Numbered from the stretch's first letter, positions 46,333 to 55,398 are shown. The stretch is 64,000 nt of DNA from an uncultured Pelagibacteraceae bacterium (GCA_902622955.1 CACNRP010000002.1:1-64000); one strand, 5' to 3'. Notes: a model not told the origin generated them from the letters alone. A program made the numbers and translations.

Positions 46333-46824
46333 TTATTTTTTTTCCTCTACTGCAGCTTCTTCCTTAGGAGCTTCTGCCGCTGGTGCTGCTTCTGCTTTTG
46401 GAGCTTCTTCCTTAGGAGCTTCTGCTTTTGGAGCTTCTTCCTTAGGAGCTTCTGCTGCTGGAGCTGCTTCTGCTTTTGGAGCTTCTTCCTTAGGAGCTTC
46501 TTTATTATCCTCTTCTTTTTTGTTTCTCTCTTTTTTTGGCACTGCTTTATTTGGATTATTTCCATTTGCAGGCATAGGCATTAGTTCGTTCTCACCTAAA
46601 ATTCTTGCTACTCTAGTTGTTGGTTGAGCTCCTTGACCAAGCCAATATTTAATTCTCTCGGCTTCTAGGCCTACTCTTTCTTTTTTCTCTTTAGGTAATA
46701 GAGGGTTAAAGAAACCAACCTTTTCTATAAATCTTCCATCTCTTGCAAAACGACTGTCGGCAACAACAACCTTATAAACAGGACGTTTTTTAGTTCCACC
46801 TCTTGATAATCTTAATTTTAACAT
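46333..46824 (-). CDS. rpsP: Ribosomal protein bS16 with long repetitive tail
   Basis: A small-subunit assembly protein. Residues 1-80 are the normal S16 core ([40 protein letters not shown] and [13 protein letters not shown]). The protein is 163 residues long, about twice the core length. After a basic linker ([13 protein letters not shown]) the last 50 residues are repeats of [11 protein letters not shown] and [10 protein letters not shown]. The tail is encoded by perfect 30-bp repeats, so its length probably varies between strains. Confidence 0.95.
   Translation of the reverse strand: MLKLRLSRGGTKKRPVYKVVVADSRFARDGRFIEKVGFFNPLLPKEKKERVGLEAERIKYWLGQGAQPTTRVARILGENELMPMPANGNNPNKAVPKKERNKKEEDNKEAPKEEAPKAEAAPAAEAPKEEAPKAEAPKEEAPKAEAAPAAEAPKEEAAVEEKK
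46391..46498 (-). repeat. Three identical 30-bp repeats encoding the S16 tail
   Basis: Copies lie at 46391-46420, 46421-46450 and 46469-46498 (plus-strand unit begins TCTGCTTTTGGAGCTTC). The first two are in direct tandem. Each encodes ten residues of the rpsP tail in frame. Shorter, diverged copies flank them (46354-46390 and 46451-46468). Perfect identity suggests recent slippage or unequal recombination. Confidence 0.9.
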
Positions 46825-46837
46825 TTCTTCTCCTTTT

Positions 46838-48196
46838 TTACTTTAATTGGTTAAATAGCTCTGGCGGTATACCTTTATCAGACATACCTTTCAGATTTCC
46901 TTTTGACATCTTTTTCATCATTTCAGACATCATTTTAAATTGCTTAAGCAATTTATTGATAGTGGCCGGATCTGTGCCAGAACCATTAGCAATTCTTTTT
47001 TTTCTAGAACCATCAATTATTTTTGGGTTCTCTCTCTCTTTTTTTGTCATTGATAAAATAATAGCTTCATTTTTAGTAATTATACTTTCATCAATTCCCG
47101 CTGAATCCATTTGAGATTTAATTTTAGAAACTCCTGGCATAAAAGACATAATCCCCTCAATGCCACCCATTTTTTTCATTTGTCTTAATTGAGATAAATA
47201 ATCTTCCATTGAAAATTGACCCTTTTTTAAATTTTCTTCAGCTTTTTTAATATTCTCCTCACCTAAATCTTGAGCCGCCTTTTCAACAAGGGATACGATA
47301 TCCCCCATACCAAGAATTCTGTTTGCAATTCTATCTGGATGGAATACTTCAAGATTATCTATTTTTTCTCCTATCCCTAAAAATTTAATTGGAACGTTTG
47401 AAACATATTTCATACTCACTGCGGCTCCACCTCTTGCATCACCATCAGCCCTAGTTAAAATAATACCAGATAAATTAACTGTATTTTTAAATTCTTTTGC
47501 CACCGAGGCTGCAACTTGACCTGTTAAAGAGTCTGCAACTAAGAAAGTTTCTGTTGGATTAATGACAGCTTCAATTTGCTTAATCTCACTCATCATTTGT
47601 AAATCGATTTGAGTTCTACCAGCAGTATCAAATAAAATTATTTCAGCTCCATTTAAATTAGCAGCACTTATTGCTCTTCTACAAATATCAGCAGGTTGCT
47701 GACCTTCTATAATAGGTAAAGTTAAAATATTATTTTGTTCTCCTAAAGATCTAAGTTGTTCTTGTGCAGCTGGTCTGTAAATATCTAGACTGACCATCAT
47801 TACTTTTTTCTTTTTATTATTTTCTAAAAATTTGGCTAATTTTGCTGTTGTTGTTGTTTTTCCAGAACCTTGTAACCCAACTAACATCATTGGCACAGGC
47901 GGTACTGCGTTTAAGTTTATCTCATTATTTGTTGCACCTAATAAGTCTACAAGCTCATCATAAACAATTTTAACAACCATATCTCCAGGGGAGGTAGACC
48001 TTATTATCTCTTGGCCTAATGCTTTTGGCTTAACTTTTTCAATAAAATCTTTTGCAACATCCAAAGAGACATCTGCTTCAAGTAAGGCTTGCCTAATGCC
48101 TCTTAAACCTTCATCTACTTGAGCTTCATCAAGTGAAGGTGCTTTTTTCAGAGAAGAAAAAATTTCTTCAAATTTATTTGTTAAATTTTCAAACAT
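46838..48196 (-). CDS. ffh: Signal recognition particle protein Ffh
   Basis: A 452-residue GTPase that targets membrane proteins to the translocon with SRP RNA. The N domain is followed by [16 protein letters not shown] (G1), [24 protein letters not shown] (G3), [15 protein letters not shown] (G4) and a methionine-rich M domain with the RNA-binding [33 protein letters not shown]. The ATG at 48196 ([11 protein letters not shown]) is the family start; the track start at 48274 would add 26 residues encoded by a hairpin-forming leader and is rejected. First gene of ffh-rpsP-trmD-rplS. Confidence 0.96.
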   Translation of the reverse strand: MFENLTNKFEEIFSSLKKAPSLDEAQVDEGLRGIRQALLEADVSLDVAKDFIEKVKPKALGQEIIRSTSPGDMVVKIVYDELVDLLGATNNEINLNAVPPVPMMLVGLQGSGKTTTTAKLAKFLENNKKKKVMMVSLDIYRPAAQEQLRSLGEQNNILTLPIIEGQQPADICRRAISAANLNGAEIILFDTAGRTQIDLQMMSEIKQIEAVINPTETFLVADSLTGQVAASVAKEFKNTVNLSGIILTRADGDARGGAAVSMKYVSNVPIKFLGIGEKIDNLEVFHPDRIANRILGMGDIVSLVEKAAQDLGEENIKKAEENLKKGQFSMEDYLSQLRQMKKMGGIEGIMSFMPGVSKIKSQMDSAGIDESIITKNEAIILSMTKKERENPKIIDGSRKKRIANGSGTDPATINKLLKQFKMMSEMMKKMSKGNLKGMSDKGIPPELFNQLK

Positions 48197-48219
48197 ATTT
48201 ATTACGCATAGCAATAACG

Positions 48220-48296
48220 CACTAGTGGGCGAACCCTCGCTGACTAGTGTCGATCTCTTTGTTTCCAAAGACACCGCAAAGTTAATGTTTTTGCGG
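48220..48296 (-). ncRNA. Candidate structured leader RNA upstream of ffh
   Basis: Three consecutive hairpins fill this 77-bp stretch. One is CACTAGT/ACTAGTG (48220-48249), which encloses an inner GCGA/TCGC stem with a 4-base loop. The next is TCTTTG/CAAAGA (48256-48271) with a 4-base loop. The third is CCGCAAA/TTTGCGG (48274-48296) with a 9-base loop. This is unusual in such AT-rich DNA and the GC content is raised locally. On the minus strand it would form the 5' leader of ffh, ending about 24 bases before its ATG. No SRP RNA tetraloop region (GGAAG..AGCA) is present on either strand, so it is not the 4.5S RNA. Function is unknown. Confidence 0.55.
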
Positions 48297-48310
48297 AAAC
48301 GACAACAACC

Positions 48311-48316
48311 TATAAT
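48311..48316 (+). promoter_or_regulatory. -10 element of dapF, possibly bidirectional
   Basis: A perfect TATAAT lies 41 bp before the dapF ATG. Read on the other strand the overlapping TATTAT (48317..48312) could serve ffh and its leader. No good -35 is seen for either direction. Confidence 0.45.
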
Positions 48317-48356
48317 AGAGGTTCAAAAAGTCAATAAATAAGTTAAATATCTATAT

Positions 48357-49181
48357 ATGGATATTAAAGCTTTTAAAATGGACGGTTTAGGTAATGATTT
48401 TGTCATCATAGATAATAGGCAAACAATTACAAATTTGACAAAAGAGCAAATCGTAAAGATTTGTGACAGAAAATTTATTGGTTGTGACCAACTAATATTA
48501 ATTAAAAATAATGATATTTCAGATGCTTCACTAGAATTTTACAATTCAGATGGAGGAATATCTGGTGCGTGTGGAAATGGTACACGATGTATTGCTGATT
48601 TATTAGGCAAAGAAAATAACAAAAAAGAAATTGTCCTAACAACTTTATCTGGCAAATTAAAATCAAATATTGTTGGAGAAAAAATGGTTTCTACAGAAAT
48701 GGGTGTTGCAAAAACAAAATGGGATGAAATTCCATTGTCTAAAGAATTAAACACAAATAATTTAGGAATTAAAATTAACGACAAAAATAACAACGAATTT
48801 TCTGGTGGAACTGCTGTAAATGTTGGAAATCCACATGTAATTTTTTTTGTTGATAATAACGAAAATTTTGAAATTGAAAAAATTGGACCAACAATTGAAA
48901 CTCACTCTCTATTTCCAGAAAAATGTAATGTTACTTTAGCAACTGTTGTTAACAAAGAATTGATAAAAGTTAGAGTGTGGGAAAGAGGAGCTGGACTTAC
49001 CAAAGCTTGTGGAACTGCAGCTTGTGCAACAGCTTTTGCCGCAAAACAAAACGGACTGGTAAATGATAAAGTTGATATTGAATTCTCTGCAGGTAGATTG
49101 TCAATTTCAATTGATGAAAAAAATAGTATTCATATGAAAGGACCAGTTTCAGATATTGAGGAGATAAATTTTAAAATTTAA
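48357..49181 (+). CDS. dapF: Diaminopimelate epimerase
   Basis: A 274-residue cofactor-free epimerase that makes meso-diaminopimelate for lysine and peptidoglycan. Both catalytic cysteines are present: GACGNGTRC (about 71-79) and KACGTAACA (about 219-227). KMDGLGNDFVIID opens the protein. It overlaps ftsY by one base. In many alphaproteobacteria a tRNA methylthiotransferase gene lies between dapF and ftsY; none is here. Confidence 0.96.
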   Translation: MDIKAFKMDGLGNDFVIIDNRQTITNLTKEQIVKICDRKFIGCDQLILIKNNDISDASLEFYNSDGGISGACGNGTRCIADLLGKENNKKEIVLTTLSGKLKSNIVGEKMVSTEMGVAKTKWDEIPLSKELNTNNLGIKINDKNNNEFSGGTAVNVGNPHVIFFVDNNENFEIEKIGPTIETHSLFPEKCNVTLATVVNKELIKVRVWERGAGLTKACGTAACATAFAAKQNGLVNDKVDIEFSAGRLSISIDEKNSIHMKGPVSDIEEINFKI

Positions 49182-50098
49182 TGGGAATTTTCGAAAAATT
49201 TAAATCAGGTTTTAAAAAAAGTGCCTCAGCTTTTACAACAGGTTTAAGAGATATAGTTGTAAAAAAAGAGATTGATGACAAAACATTAGACAAAATCGAA
49301 GATTACTTAATTCAATCAGATGTTGGTATTGTTTCGGCTTCAGAAATAAGAAAAATAATTTCTCAAACAAAAATTGATCCCAATAAAGATTTAACCGACG
49401 AAATAAATAATATTCTAAAAAATTATATTATTTCAATTATGAAACCTTTGGAAAATATTGAATTCTTCAAAAAAAAAGAAAAATTAAATGCAACATTAAT
49501 TTCAGGTGTCAATGGTGTTGGAAAGACTACTACTATTGGAAAAATAAGCAAAATACTAAAAGGTAATGGAAACAAAGTAATGCTAGCTGCATCAGATACT
49601 TTTAGAGCAGCAGCTATAGAACAACTAGAAAATTGGGCAAACAAAGTTGATGTTAAAATTACAAAATCATCTCAAGGCTCTGATCCTGCATCTGTCGCTT
49701 ACAAGGCTATTGAAGAAGCATTAAAAAATAATTTTAACCAAGTTTTAATTGATACAGCTGGAAGATTGCAAAATAAAAAAAATTTGATGGAAGAATATAA
49801 AAAAATTGCAAACGTTACTAAAAAAATTGATCCTGATGCTCCACATGATGTTATTTTAGTTTTGGATGCAACTTCTGGTCAAAATGTAATTAATCAAGTT
49901 GAAGAATTTAATAAAATTATTCCAATAACTGGTCTTATTATGACAAAATTAGATGGTACAGCAAAAGGAGGTATTCTTTTAGCTGTTGCTAAAAAATATA
50001 AACTACCGATTATTGCACTTGGATTAGGTGAAAAAGAAGATGATTTGCAAATTTTTGAGGCCGAAAAATTCGCAGAGGCATTTACTCAAATTAATTAA
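49181..50098 (+). CDS. ftsY: Signal recognition particle receptor FtsY
   Basis: A 305-residue membrane-associated GTPase that pairs with Ffh. The NG core is complete: GVNGVGKTTTIGKI (G1, about 109-122), DTFRAAAIEQLENWA, DTAGRLQNKKNLMEE (G3), TKLDGTAKGG (G4) and GLGEKEDDLQIF. The acidic N-terminal A domain is essentially absent; membrane contact would rely on the short amphipathic start GIFEKFKSGFKKS. It ends convergently with the next gene, overlapping by 8 bp. Confidence 0.95.
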   Translation: MGIFEKFKSGFKKSASAFTTGLRDIVVKKEIDDKTLDKIEDYLIQSDVGIVSASEIRKIISQTKIDPNKDLTDEINNILKNYIISIMKPLENIEFFKKKEKLNATLISGVNGVGKTTTIGKISKILKGNGNKVMLAASDTFRAAAIEQLENWANKVDVKITKSSQGSDPASVAYKAIEEALKNNFNQVLIDTAGRLQNKKNLMEEYKKIANVTKKIDPDAPHDVILVLDATSGQNVINQVEEFNKIIPITGLIMTKLDGTAKGGILLAVAKKYKLPIIALGLGEKEDDLQIFEAEKFAEAFTQIN

Positions 50099-50654
50099 TT
50101 AAGGTACTGGAAATTAAAGGTTTATAGAAACTACATTTGTAGTGTTCTTTAAATTCATAATGTCCACAATTTTTAGCTATTGAAGAAATAATAAAATCAA
50201 ATTTTCCATTTATGGGATAAAGCTCTAACTTTTTTTCAATAATATCAAATTTAAAATTAGCTTTTAAACTTTTTACAGCACTAATCATCACAAGAGTTTT
50301 GTTATCTTTTAAAAGATAATATGCAAAATCATCTGGGAAAACTGGAAAATCATACTCTTGCAAAAAATATTTTGCAGTCTTGGGAAACCATTCATAAGAA
50401 ATTAATGGCAAAGACTCTTTTGTTTTGTAGTTATAAATATAAAGATCTTTTGGAAAATCATTAATATAATTTGAATTTTCTCCTCGTGCCAGAACAGCTT
50501 TTTCACGGGTTTTAAAATATAATGCAAAATTTTCATCATGCGAATTCATTTGATCAATATGAAAAAGGCTGTCTACAGATGCTAAATTTTCTTTGGCATT
50601 TGATAAATTATTTAAAGAAAAAAGGACAATAAAAAATAAGAAAAAAATTTTCAC
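50091..50654 (-). CDS. Secreted protein of unknown function
   Basis: A 187-residue protein that I do not recognise. It starts with GTG. A clear signal peptide (KIFFLFFIVLFSLNNLSNA) is followed by a soluble domain rich in aromatic residues (FALYFKTREKAVLARGENSNYI, YEWFPKTAKYFLQEYDFPVFPDD). Two cysteines close together near the C-terminus (NCGHYEFKEHYKC) could form a disulfide in the periplasm. The mature part looks like a beta-rich single domain. It lies alone between convergent ftsY and the hydrolase gene 48 bp upstream; no functional clue comes from the neighbours. Confidence 0.7.
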   Translation of the reverse strand: MKIFFLFFIVLFSLNNLSNAKENLASVDSLFHIDQMNSHDENFALYFKTREKAVLARGENSNYINDFPKDLYIYNYKTKESLPLISYEWFPKTAKYFLQEYDFPVFPDDFAYYLLKDNKTLVMISAVKSLKANFKFDIIEKKLELYPINGKFDFIISSIAKNCGHYEFKEHYKCSFYKPLISSTLIN

Positions 50655-50702
50655 AGATTAACTTAAAAAAAAAATTTGAATTATCTTTGTTAAGATTATG
50701 GC

Positions 50703-51521
50703 TTAATTTAAACTATCAACGAAAGATTTAAGAGCTAATACAAGTTTATCATCATATTCCATCATATGATCGTCATATTTTGTAAAATATGAATATTTAG
50801 GTTCACTTGCTAAATTGAAAATTTTTTTGCCCATCCAAAATGGAACTATTTGGTCAGCCTCACCATGCATTACTAATACTGGAATATTAATATTTTTAAT
50901 TTTTTCATTATTTTCATACTTATCTTTTAAAATTAAACCTACTGGAATATATGGATAAAAATTTTTCGCGGCTTCTATCATTGATGTGAAAGGTGTTTCT
51001 AAAATTAATCCTGCAAAATTTTTATTCTGAGTAATTTCAGTAGCAATTCCAGTTCCTAATGACTCTCCATAAATAATTATATCCTCTTCTTTTAGACCTT
51101 TTTCTTTAAGCCAGTTTATTGCACTGGCACCATCTGTATAAAGACCCTCCTCACTTGGTTTTCCTTTATTACCACTAAAACCTCTCCATGCAATTATTAA
51201 AAAATTAACATCCATACTTTTAAAATGATTTAATTTGTGGATTCTGTTTTCAAGTGAACCTGCGTTTCCATGAAAATAAACTATTGTTTTATAGTTTTTT
51301 AAATCTTTATTATGAAACCAGCCTAATAGATTAATATTATCAGTCGTTTTGATAGTAACTTTTTCAATGTTAACTTTTAAATTATCTCCGGAGTAATTAT
51401 TCTCATCAGGATGATACATTAAATTTCTTTGAAAAAAGAATAGGAAAATTAAAACAATCAAGTAAATAGCAACGATACCAATAAATAGTTCCAAAAAAAA
51501 ATTCCTACGTTTTATTTTCAT
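50703..51521 (-). CDS. Membrane-anchored alpha/beta hydrolase (Bem46/ABHD13-like)
   Basis: A 272-residue hydrolase with one N-terminal membrane helix (LFIGIVAIYLIVLIFLFFF) followed by QRNLMYHPD, the usual start of this family. FHGNAGSLENR is the oxyanion region, the nucleophile is in YGESLGTGIATE, the acid in HGEADQIVPF, and the histidine probably in KYDDHMMEYDD. Substrates of the family are poorly known; lipid or ester hydrolysis at the inner membrane is likely. It overlaps the MFS gene by 17 bp and so is probably co-expressed with it. Confidence 0.82.
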   Translation of the reverse strand: MKIKRRNFFLELFIGIVAIYLIVLIFLFFFQRNLMYHPDENNYSGDNLKVNIEKVTIKTTDNINLLGWFHNKDLKNYKTIVYFHGNAGSLENRIHKLNHFKSMDVNFLIIAWRGFSGNKGKPSEEGLYTDGASAINWLKEKGLKEEDIIIYGESLGTGIATEITQNKNFAGLILETPFTSMIEAAKNFYPYIPVGLILKDKYENNEKIKNINIPVLVMHGEADQIVPFWMGKKIFNLASEPKYSYFTKYDDHMMEYDDKLVLALKSFVDSLN

Positions 51522-52743
51522 ATTTTTTTCTATTTAATATTAAAAAAAATATATAAGAAATAATACTTAAGATTAAGAAAACTGAAAAAGCTGATTTAAA
51601 AGCAAATATTTCCGTGTAACCCATGCCTTTAACGATATCTATCACTAGGCCCATTAGCCATTGCATTATGAATGTTCCAGCAAATATTAATAAATTAAAT
51701 GAAGTTAGTGCTTTACCAGCAGAATAACCTGAAAAAGAAAGGCCTACAGCTGGCTGTGTAACTGATAAAAAAATTGAACTTAAAATAAATAAAGTTATGT
51801 AGAATGCACCAGCTTTTGGGCCTAGTAATATAATCACAAACATTACAGAAAAACTAATTGGTAAACCTAATTTAAGTATTCTTTTTGCAGTAAAACCTAT
51901 ACCTGAAATTTTTGGTAAAAAATAACCCCACAAAAAAAAGGATACCAACATAGTTACATTGATCCAAAATAATCCTGTAGCACTCTGAAGCGGTGTATAA
52001 CCAGCAACTCTAGTCATCCATGGGCCTGCCCATAAAGTTTGTATAGCCATTAAGCCCCCATAATTAAATAAACCCATTGGAATTACACTTACAAAAAATC
52101 TATTTTTCCAAACTTCTGATAAAGTTCCAGTATTACTTGGCTCTTTTAAATCTTTATTTTTAGTTAAATTCCATTTTGGAATGAAAACTAACATTAAAAA
52201 AATACTAATTAAAATTAAGATAGCGATACCACCAAATATCCACCTCCACCCGAAACTAGGCAATAAAAGTTGCACAGGCAATGTGGATGACAAAAAACCT
52301 AATGACGCAATCATTAGCATCCATGAGTTTGCTCTTTGTTGTTGATTTTCTGCATACCATATTCTGTAACCAGTTAATGGAGCCATTAAACAAGCACTGA
52401 CACCTACGCCGATTAGAATTCGCGAAACTAACAATCCAGAAAAACTTTCAGCTAAAGCAAATGATCCTGTTCCAACTAATGCAATTAATAAAAAAGAAGA
52501 GACAATTTTTTTTGGTCCATATTTATCTAACAAATATCCAAGTGGTATTTGCATACAAGCAAAACCCAAAAAATAACCCCCAGCTAATAATCCTAAATCA
52601 GCTGCTAACAAATTAAATTCTGAAGTTAATACGGGGGAAAGTGTTGCAGTAATTGCACGCAACAAACATGATAAAAAATAACCAAATGCAAATACAAAAA
52701 AAACAACAATAGCCTGTTTTTTTGGTAGAATATAATTTTCCAT
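51505..52743 (-). CDS. MFS transporter
   Basis: A 412-residue protein with about 12 membrane helices. The A-motif-like GYLLDKYGPKKI is in loop 2-3 (about 68-79), and ATLSPVLTSEFNLLAADLGLLAGGYFLGFACMQIPLG is the typical first-helix pair. Relatives include nitrate/nitrite-type and sugar-phosphate-type MFS porters; the substrate cannot be read from the sequence. It starts 3 bp after the TRAP dctM gene, and might be part of that operon. Confidence 0.82.
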   Translation of the reverse strand: MENYILPKKQAIVVFFVFAFGYFLSCLLRAITATLSPVLTSEFNLLAADLGLLAGGYFLGFACMQIPLGYLLDKYGPKKIVSSFLLIALVGTGSFALAESFSGLLVSRILIGVGVSACLMAPLTGYRIWYAENQQQRANSWMLMIASLGFLSSTLPVQLLLPSFGWRWIFGGIAILILISIFLMLVFIPKWNLTKNKDLKEPSNTGTLSEVWKNRFFVSVIPMGLFNYGGLMAIQTLWAGPWMTRVAGYTPLQSATGLFWINVTMLVSFFLWGYFLPKISGIGFTAKRILKLGLPISFSVMFVIILLGPKAGAFYITLFILSSIFLSVTQPAVGLSFSGYSAGKALTSFNLLIFAGTFIMQWLMGLVIDIVKGMGYTEIFAFKSAFSVFLILSIISYIFFLILNRKKYENKT

Positions 52744-52746
52744 TAA

Positions 52747-55398
52747 TTAAAAGTTTAAAGATATATCTCTATGAACTGAGTTACACCTTGCAACAAATTT
52801 AGCTTGCTCTTTAGTTAATCTGTTTTGAAGTCTTAGACCAATATTATGTTTGATAACATCATTATATTTAGTTAATTCAGGCATCAAATTCTTATTAGCA
52901 TCATCTCTCCATGAAACTTCTAAATTAAAAAGATTGAAAGTTTCTGAACCTACTTCAATTAATTTTTGCTCATCTATCTCGTCATTATCTATAACAGATA
53001 TTAGATCATCTAATTTATTTGCAAATTCTTCAGTTCCAGAAATTTCTCCTAATTTTTCAAAAAGATTATCAATGATTGATATTGCGTTTTCATAATTTTT
53101 GTTATCTATGGTATATTTTAATTCTTTTATTTCTGATGAAAGTTCTTTCAATTTTTCACTATCCTTTATAAACATCACTATTTGATCCAGAGTTTCATAA
53201 GCTTCATCAACGTTTTTTCTATACCTTTTTGTTCTAGTGTTTTTTGCTTTGTGCAATATTTCAAATTCTCCATTTTTATCTTTCCAACTTTCAGGAATTC
53301 TATTTTGAAGCTCATTAATTTCTAGCTCATAATTCTCAATTTTTAATTCCAATTTATTTTTAGCTGATAAATTATCGTCGTCTAAATTTCTAATTTCCGC
53401 TTTATTTTTTTTAATTTTCTGATCTATTTTTCTAATTTTTTTCTCAATTTTTCTTACATTGAAATGCAAGTCCCTGTAATCTTTTGTAAATAATTCATAT
53501 TCTTTTTCTGTTTTTTGAAGTTTTTTAACAATAGCAAAAGTTCCAAGCGCATTATCAAAATGCTCTTCAAAAATGTCTAATTTATCCATTGGAAGATTTG
53601 CAGGAGTTAATTTCTGCATGTCTTTTATTGCATTCGTAATTCTTTGTTCTTCAGTGTTGTAAATCGCAAATTTGTATTCTTGTAAACAATATTGTAGCTT
53701 TGGATTCATCGGTGGTGGAGCAACGTTAGATGTTAAATATGTTCTTGCTGGTAGATAATTTACTAATGATGGATAAAAACCAACAATTCCAAGACCTATT
53801 AATTGTAAAATAATAAATGGAACCACTCCCTTCCAAATATTTAAAGTAGTAACGAGTTTTGAAGCTACACCTTTTAAGTAAAATAATGCAAAACCAAAAG
53901 GTGGTGTTAAAAATGAGGTTTGTAAATTTACCCCAATCATGACACCAAGCCAAATTGCACTTACATTAGCTCCTGGTTCAGCTAATAATATTGGGGCAAT
54001 TATAGGAACAACAACTACAGCTATTTCAATAAAATCAAGAAAGAAACCTAGTAAAAAAATTACTGCCATTACAACAATAAACTGTGTCCAAAATCCACCC
54101 GGTAAATCTTGAAGAAAATCTCTTACTAACTCTTCACCTCCAAACGCTCTAAATCCAGAGGTTAACATTGCAGCACCTAATAAAATTATAAAAACCATTG
54201 AAGTCGTTACGCATGTTTCTGTAACAACTTCTCTTAAAACATTCTCAATTTTATACGCTCTCCAAAAACTCCAAATAATTCCTATTAAAAAAGTAATTGT
54301 AAAAAATCCTGTAATAAAAATTGCGGTAAGATCTCTAGTTTCTACAGCCTTAATATTTAAATTATAATTCTTAGATAAAATATAAATTGGAATGACTGAT
54401 AAAATTGCAATTATAATTGGATAATAAGCATCTTTTTTTCCTTTATGTAAACGATAACCTGCCATCATAGTTGCACCTATTGCTCCAATAGATCCAGCTT
54501 GATTAACGGTTGCAATACCTAAAAGTATAGATCCTAAAACCGCAAAAATTAAAGCAAGAGGAGGAATAATTACTATTAAAACCTTCATCCAAAATTTTGA
54601 GTCAAAATTTCCTTTAAATGGAACAGGAGGAGCTGCCTTGGGATTTAATCTTGCATAAACAAATACATAAATCATATACAAACCAACCAATACTAAACCA
54701 GGTAATAATGCCCCCAAAAACATATCTCCTGCAGAAGTAGATCCCACTCTAAATTCTCCAGGCATATTAAATTCACCAGTTAAAATTTTGTAATCAGTCT
54801 GACGCATAGTATTTGCAACGTCTGCTGCGCTAGCTAATTGATCGGCTATGATAATTAATACAATAGAAGGAGGTATAATTTGCCCAAGAGTTCCTGATGA
54901 ACAAACAATTCCACTTGCTAAACTTTTATCGTATTTATTATTGAGCATTGTGGGTAATGATATTAATCCCATTGCTATTACTGTTGCGCCAACAATACCC
55001 GTGGTTGCTGCAAGTAATGCCCCAACAAAAATTACTGATATTCCTAAACCTCCAGGGATAGGTCCAAACAACTGCCCCATTGTAACTAAAAGATCTTCCG
55101 CGATTTTTGATTTTTGCAGCATGATCCCCATGAAAATAAATAAAGGAATTGCAATTAAAGTATCAGTTTCTACATCCCAGTAGTTACTCCTAAAGTTTGT
55201 AATACCGGCAGTTAACCATTCTTTAGGGCCATCAACAGCAAAATAAGCACTACTATCTCCTGCAAATAAATAACCAAAAAAAGCAGCTAGCCCGATTGAA
55301 ATTATTGCTGATCCAGGTAATGCAAAAGCTACTGGAAAACCAGAGGCTAGTGCTCCAATCATTATAATTACAAGTAAAGCTAAAAATAAATGTTCCAT
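52747..55398 (-). CDS. dctM: TRAP transporter large permease with C-terminal coiled-coil domain
   Basis: An 883-residue protein; normal DctM is about 430. Residues 1-555 form the permease: ALPGSAIISIGL, IALPLFIFMG-type LIAIPLFIFMGIMLQKS, SGTLGQIIPPSIVLIIIADQL and FLDFIEIAVVVVPIIAPIL, with extra helices around 330-380 (YYPIIIAILSVIPIYIL and ITGFFTITFLIGIIW). From about 560 to the end there is a soluble, highly charged region with long heptad-like helices (KIEKKIRKIDQKIKKNKAEI) and no membrane segment. It is co-transcribed with the DctQ gene 3 bp upstream. The function of the tail is unknown; it might dimerise or bind a regulator. Confidence 0.88.
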   Translation of the reverse strand: MEHLFLALLVIIMIGALASGFPVAFALPGSAIISIGLAAFFGYLFAGDSSAYFAVDGPKEWLTAGITNFRSNYWDVETDTLIAIPLFIFMGIMLQKSKIAEDLLVTMGQLFGPIPGGLGISVIFVGALLAATTGIVGATVIAMGLISLPTMLNNKYDKSLASGIVCSSGTLGQIIPPSIVLIIIADQLASAADVANTMRQTDYKILTGEFNMPGEFRVGSTSAGDMFLGALLPGLVLVGLYMIYVFVYARLNPKAAPPVPFKGNFDSKFWMKVLIVIIPPLALIFAVLGSILLGIATVNQAGSIGAIGATMMAGYRLHKGKKDAYYPIIIAILSVIPIYILSKNYNLNIKAVETRDLTAIFITGFFTITFLIGIIWSFWRAYKIENVLREVVTETCVTTSMVFIILLGAAMLTSGFRAFGGEELVRDFLQDLPGGFWTQFIVVMAVIFLLGFFLDFIEIAVVVVPIIAPILLAEPGANVSAIWLGVMIGVNLQTSFLTPPFGFALFYLKGVASKLVTTLNIWKGVVPFIILQLIGLGIVGFYPSLVNYLPARTYLTSNVAPPPMNPKLQYCLQEYKFAIYNTEEQRITNAIKDMQKLTPANLPMDKLDIFEEHFDNALGTFAIVKKLQKTEKEYELFTKDYRDLHFNVRKIEKKIRKIDQKIKKNKAEIRNLDDDNLSAKNKLELKIENYELEINELQNRIPESWKDKNGEFEILHKAKNTRTKRYRKNVDEAYETLDQIVMFIKDSEKLKELSSEIKELKYTIDNKNYENAISIIDNLFEKLGEISGTEEFANKLDDLISVIDNDEIDEQKLIEVGSETFNLFNLEVSWRDDANKNLMPELTKYNDVIKHNIGLRLQNRLTKEQAKFVARCNSVHRDISLNF

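Noticed and set aside
46391-46498. CRISPR-like 30-bp repeats
   Set aside because: Two of the copies are directly adjacent with no spacer and all are in frame within rpsP.
46347-46565. 72-residue minus-strand ORF rich in Lys, Gln and Leu
   Set aside because: A frame-shifted shadow of the repeat region of rpsP.
48228-48245. tRNA T-arm-like GGGTTCGCCC
   Set aside because: The flanking bases form a different stem and no acceptor, D or anticodon arms can be drawn.
48197-48274. N-terminal extension of Ffh in the ORF track
   Set aside because: Family proteins begin at MFENLTNKF; the extra residues are encoded by the hairpin leader and look random.
48220-48296. SRP (4.5S) RNA gene beside ffh
   Set aside because: The conserved GGAAG..AGCA tetraloop helix is absent on both strands, and the three separate hairpins do not form one long rod.
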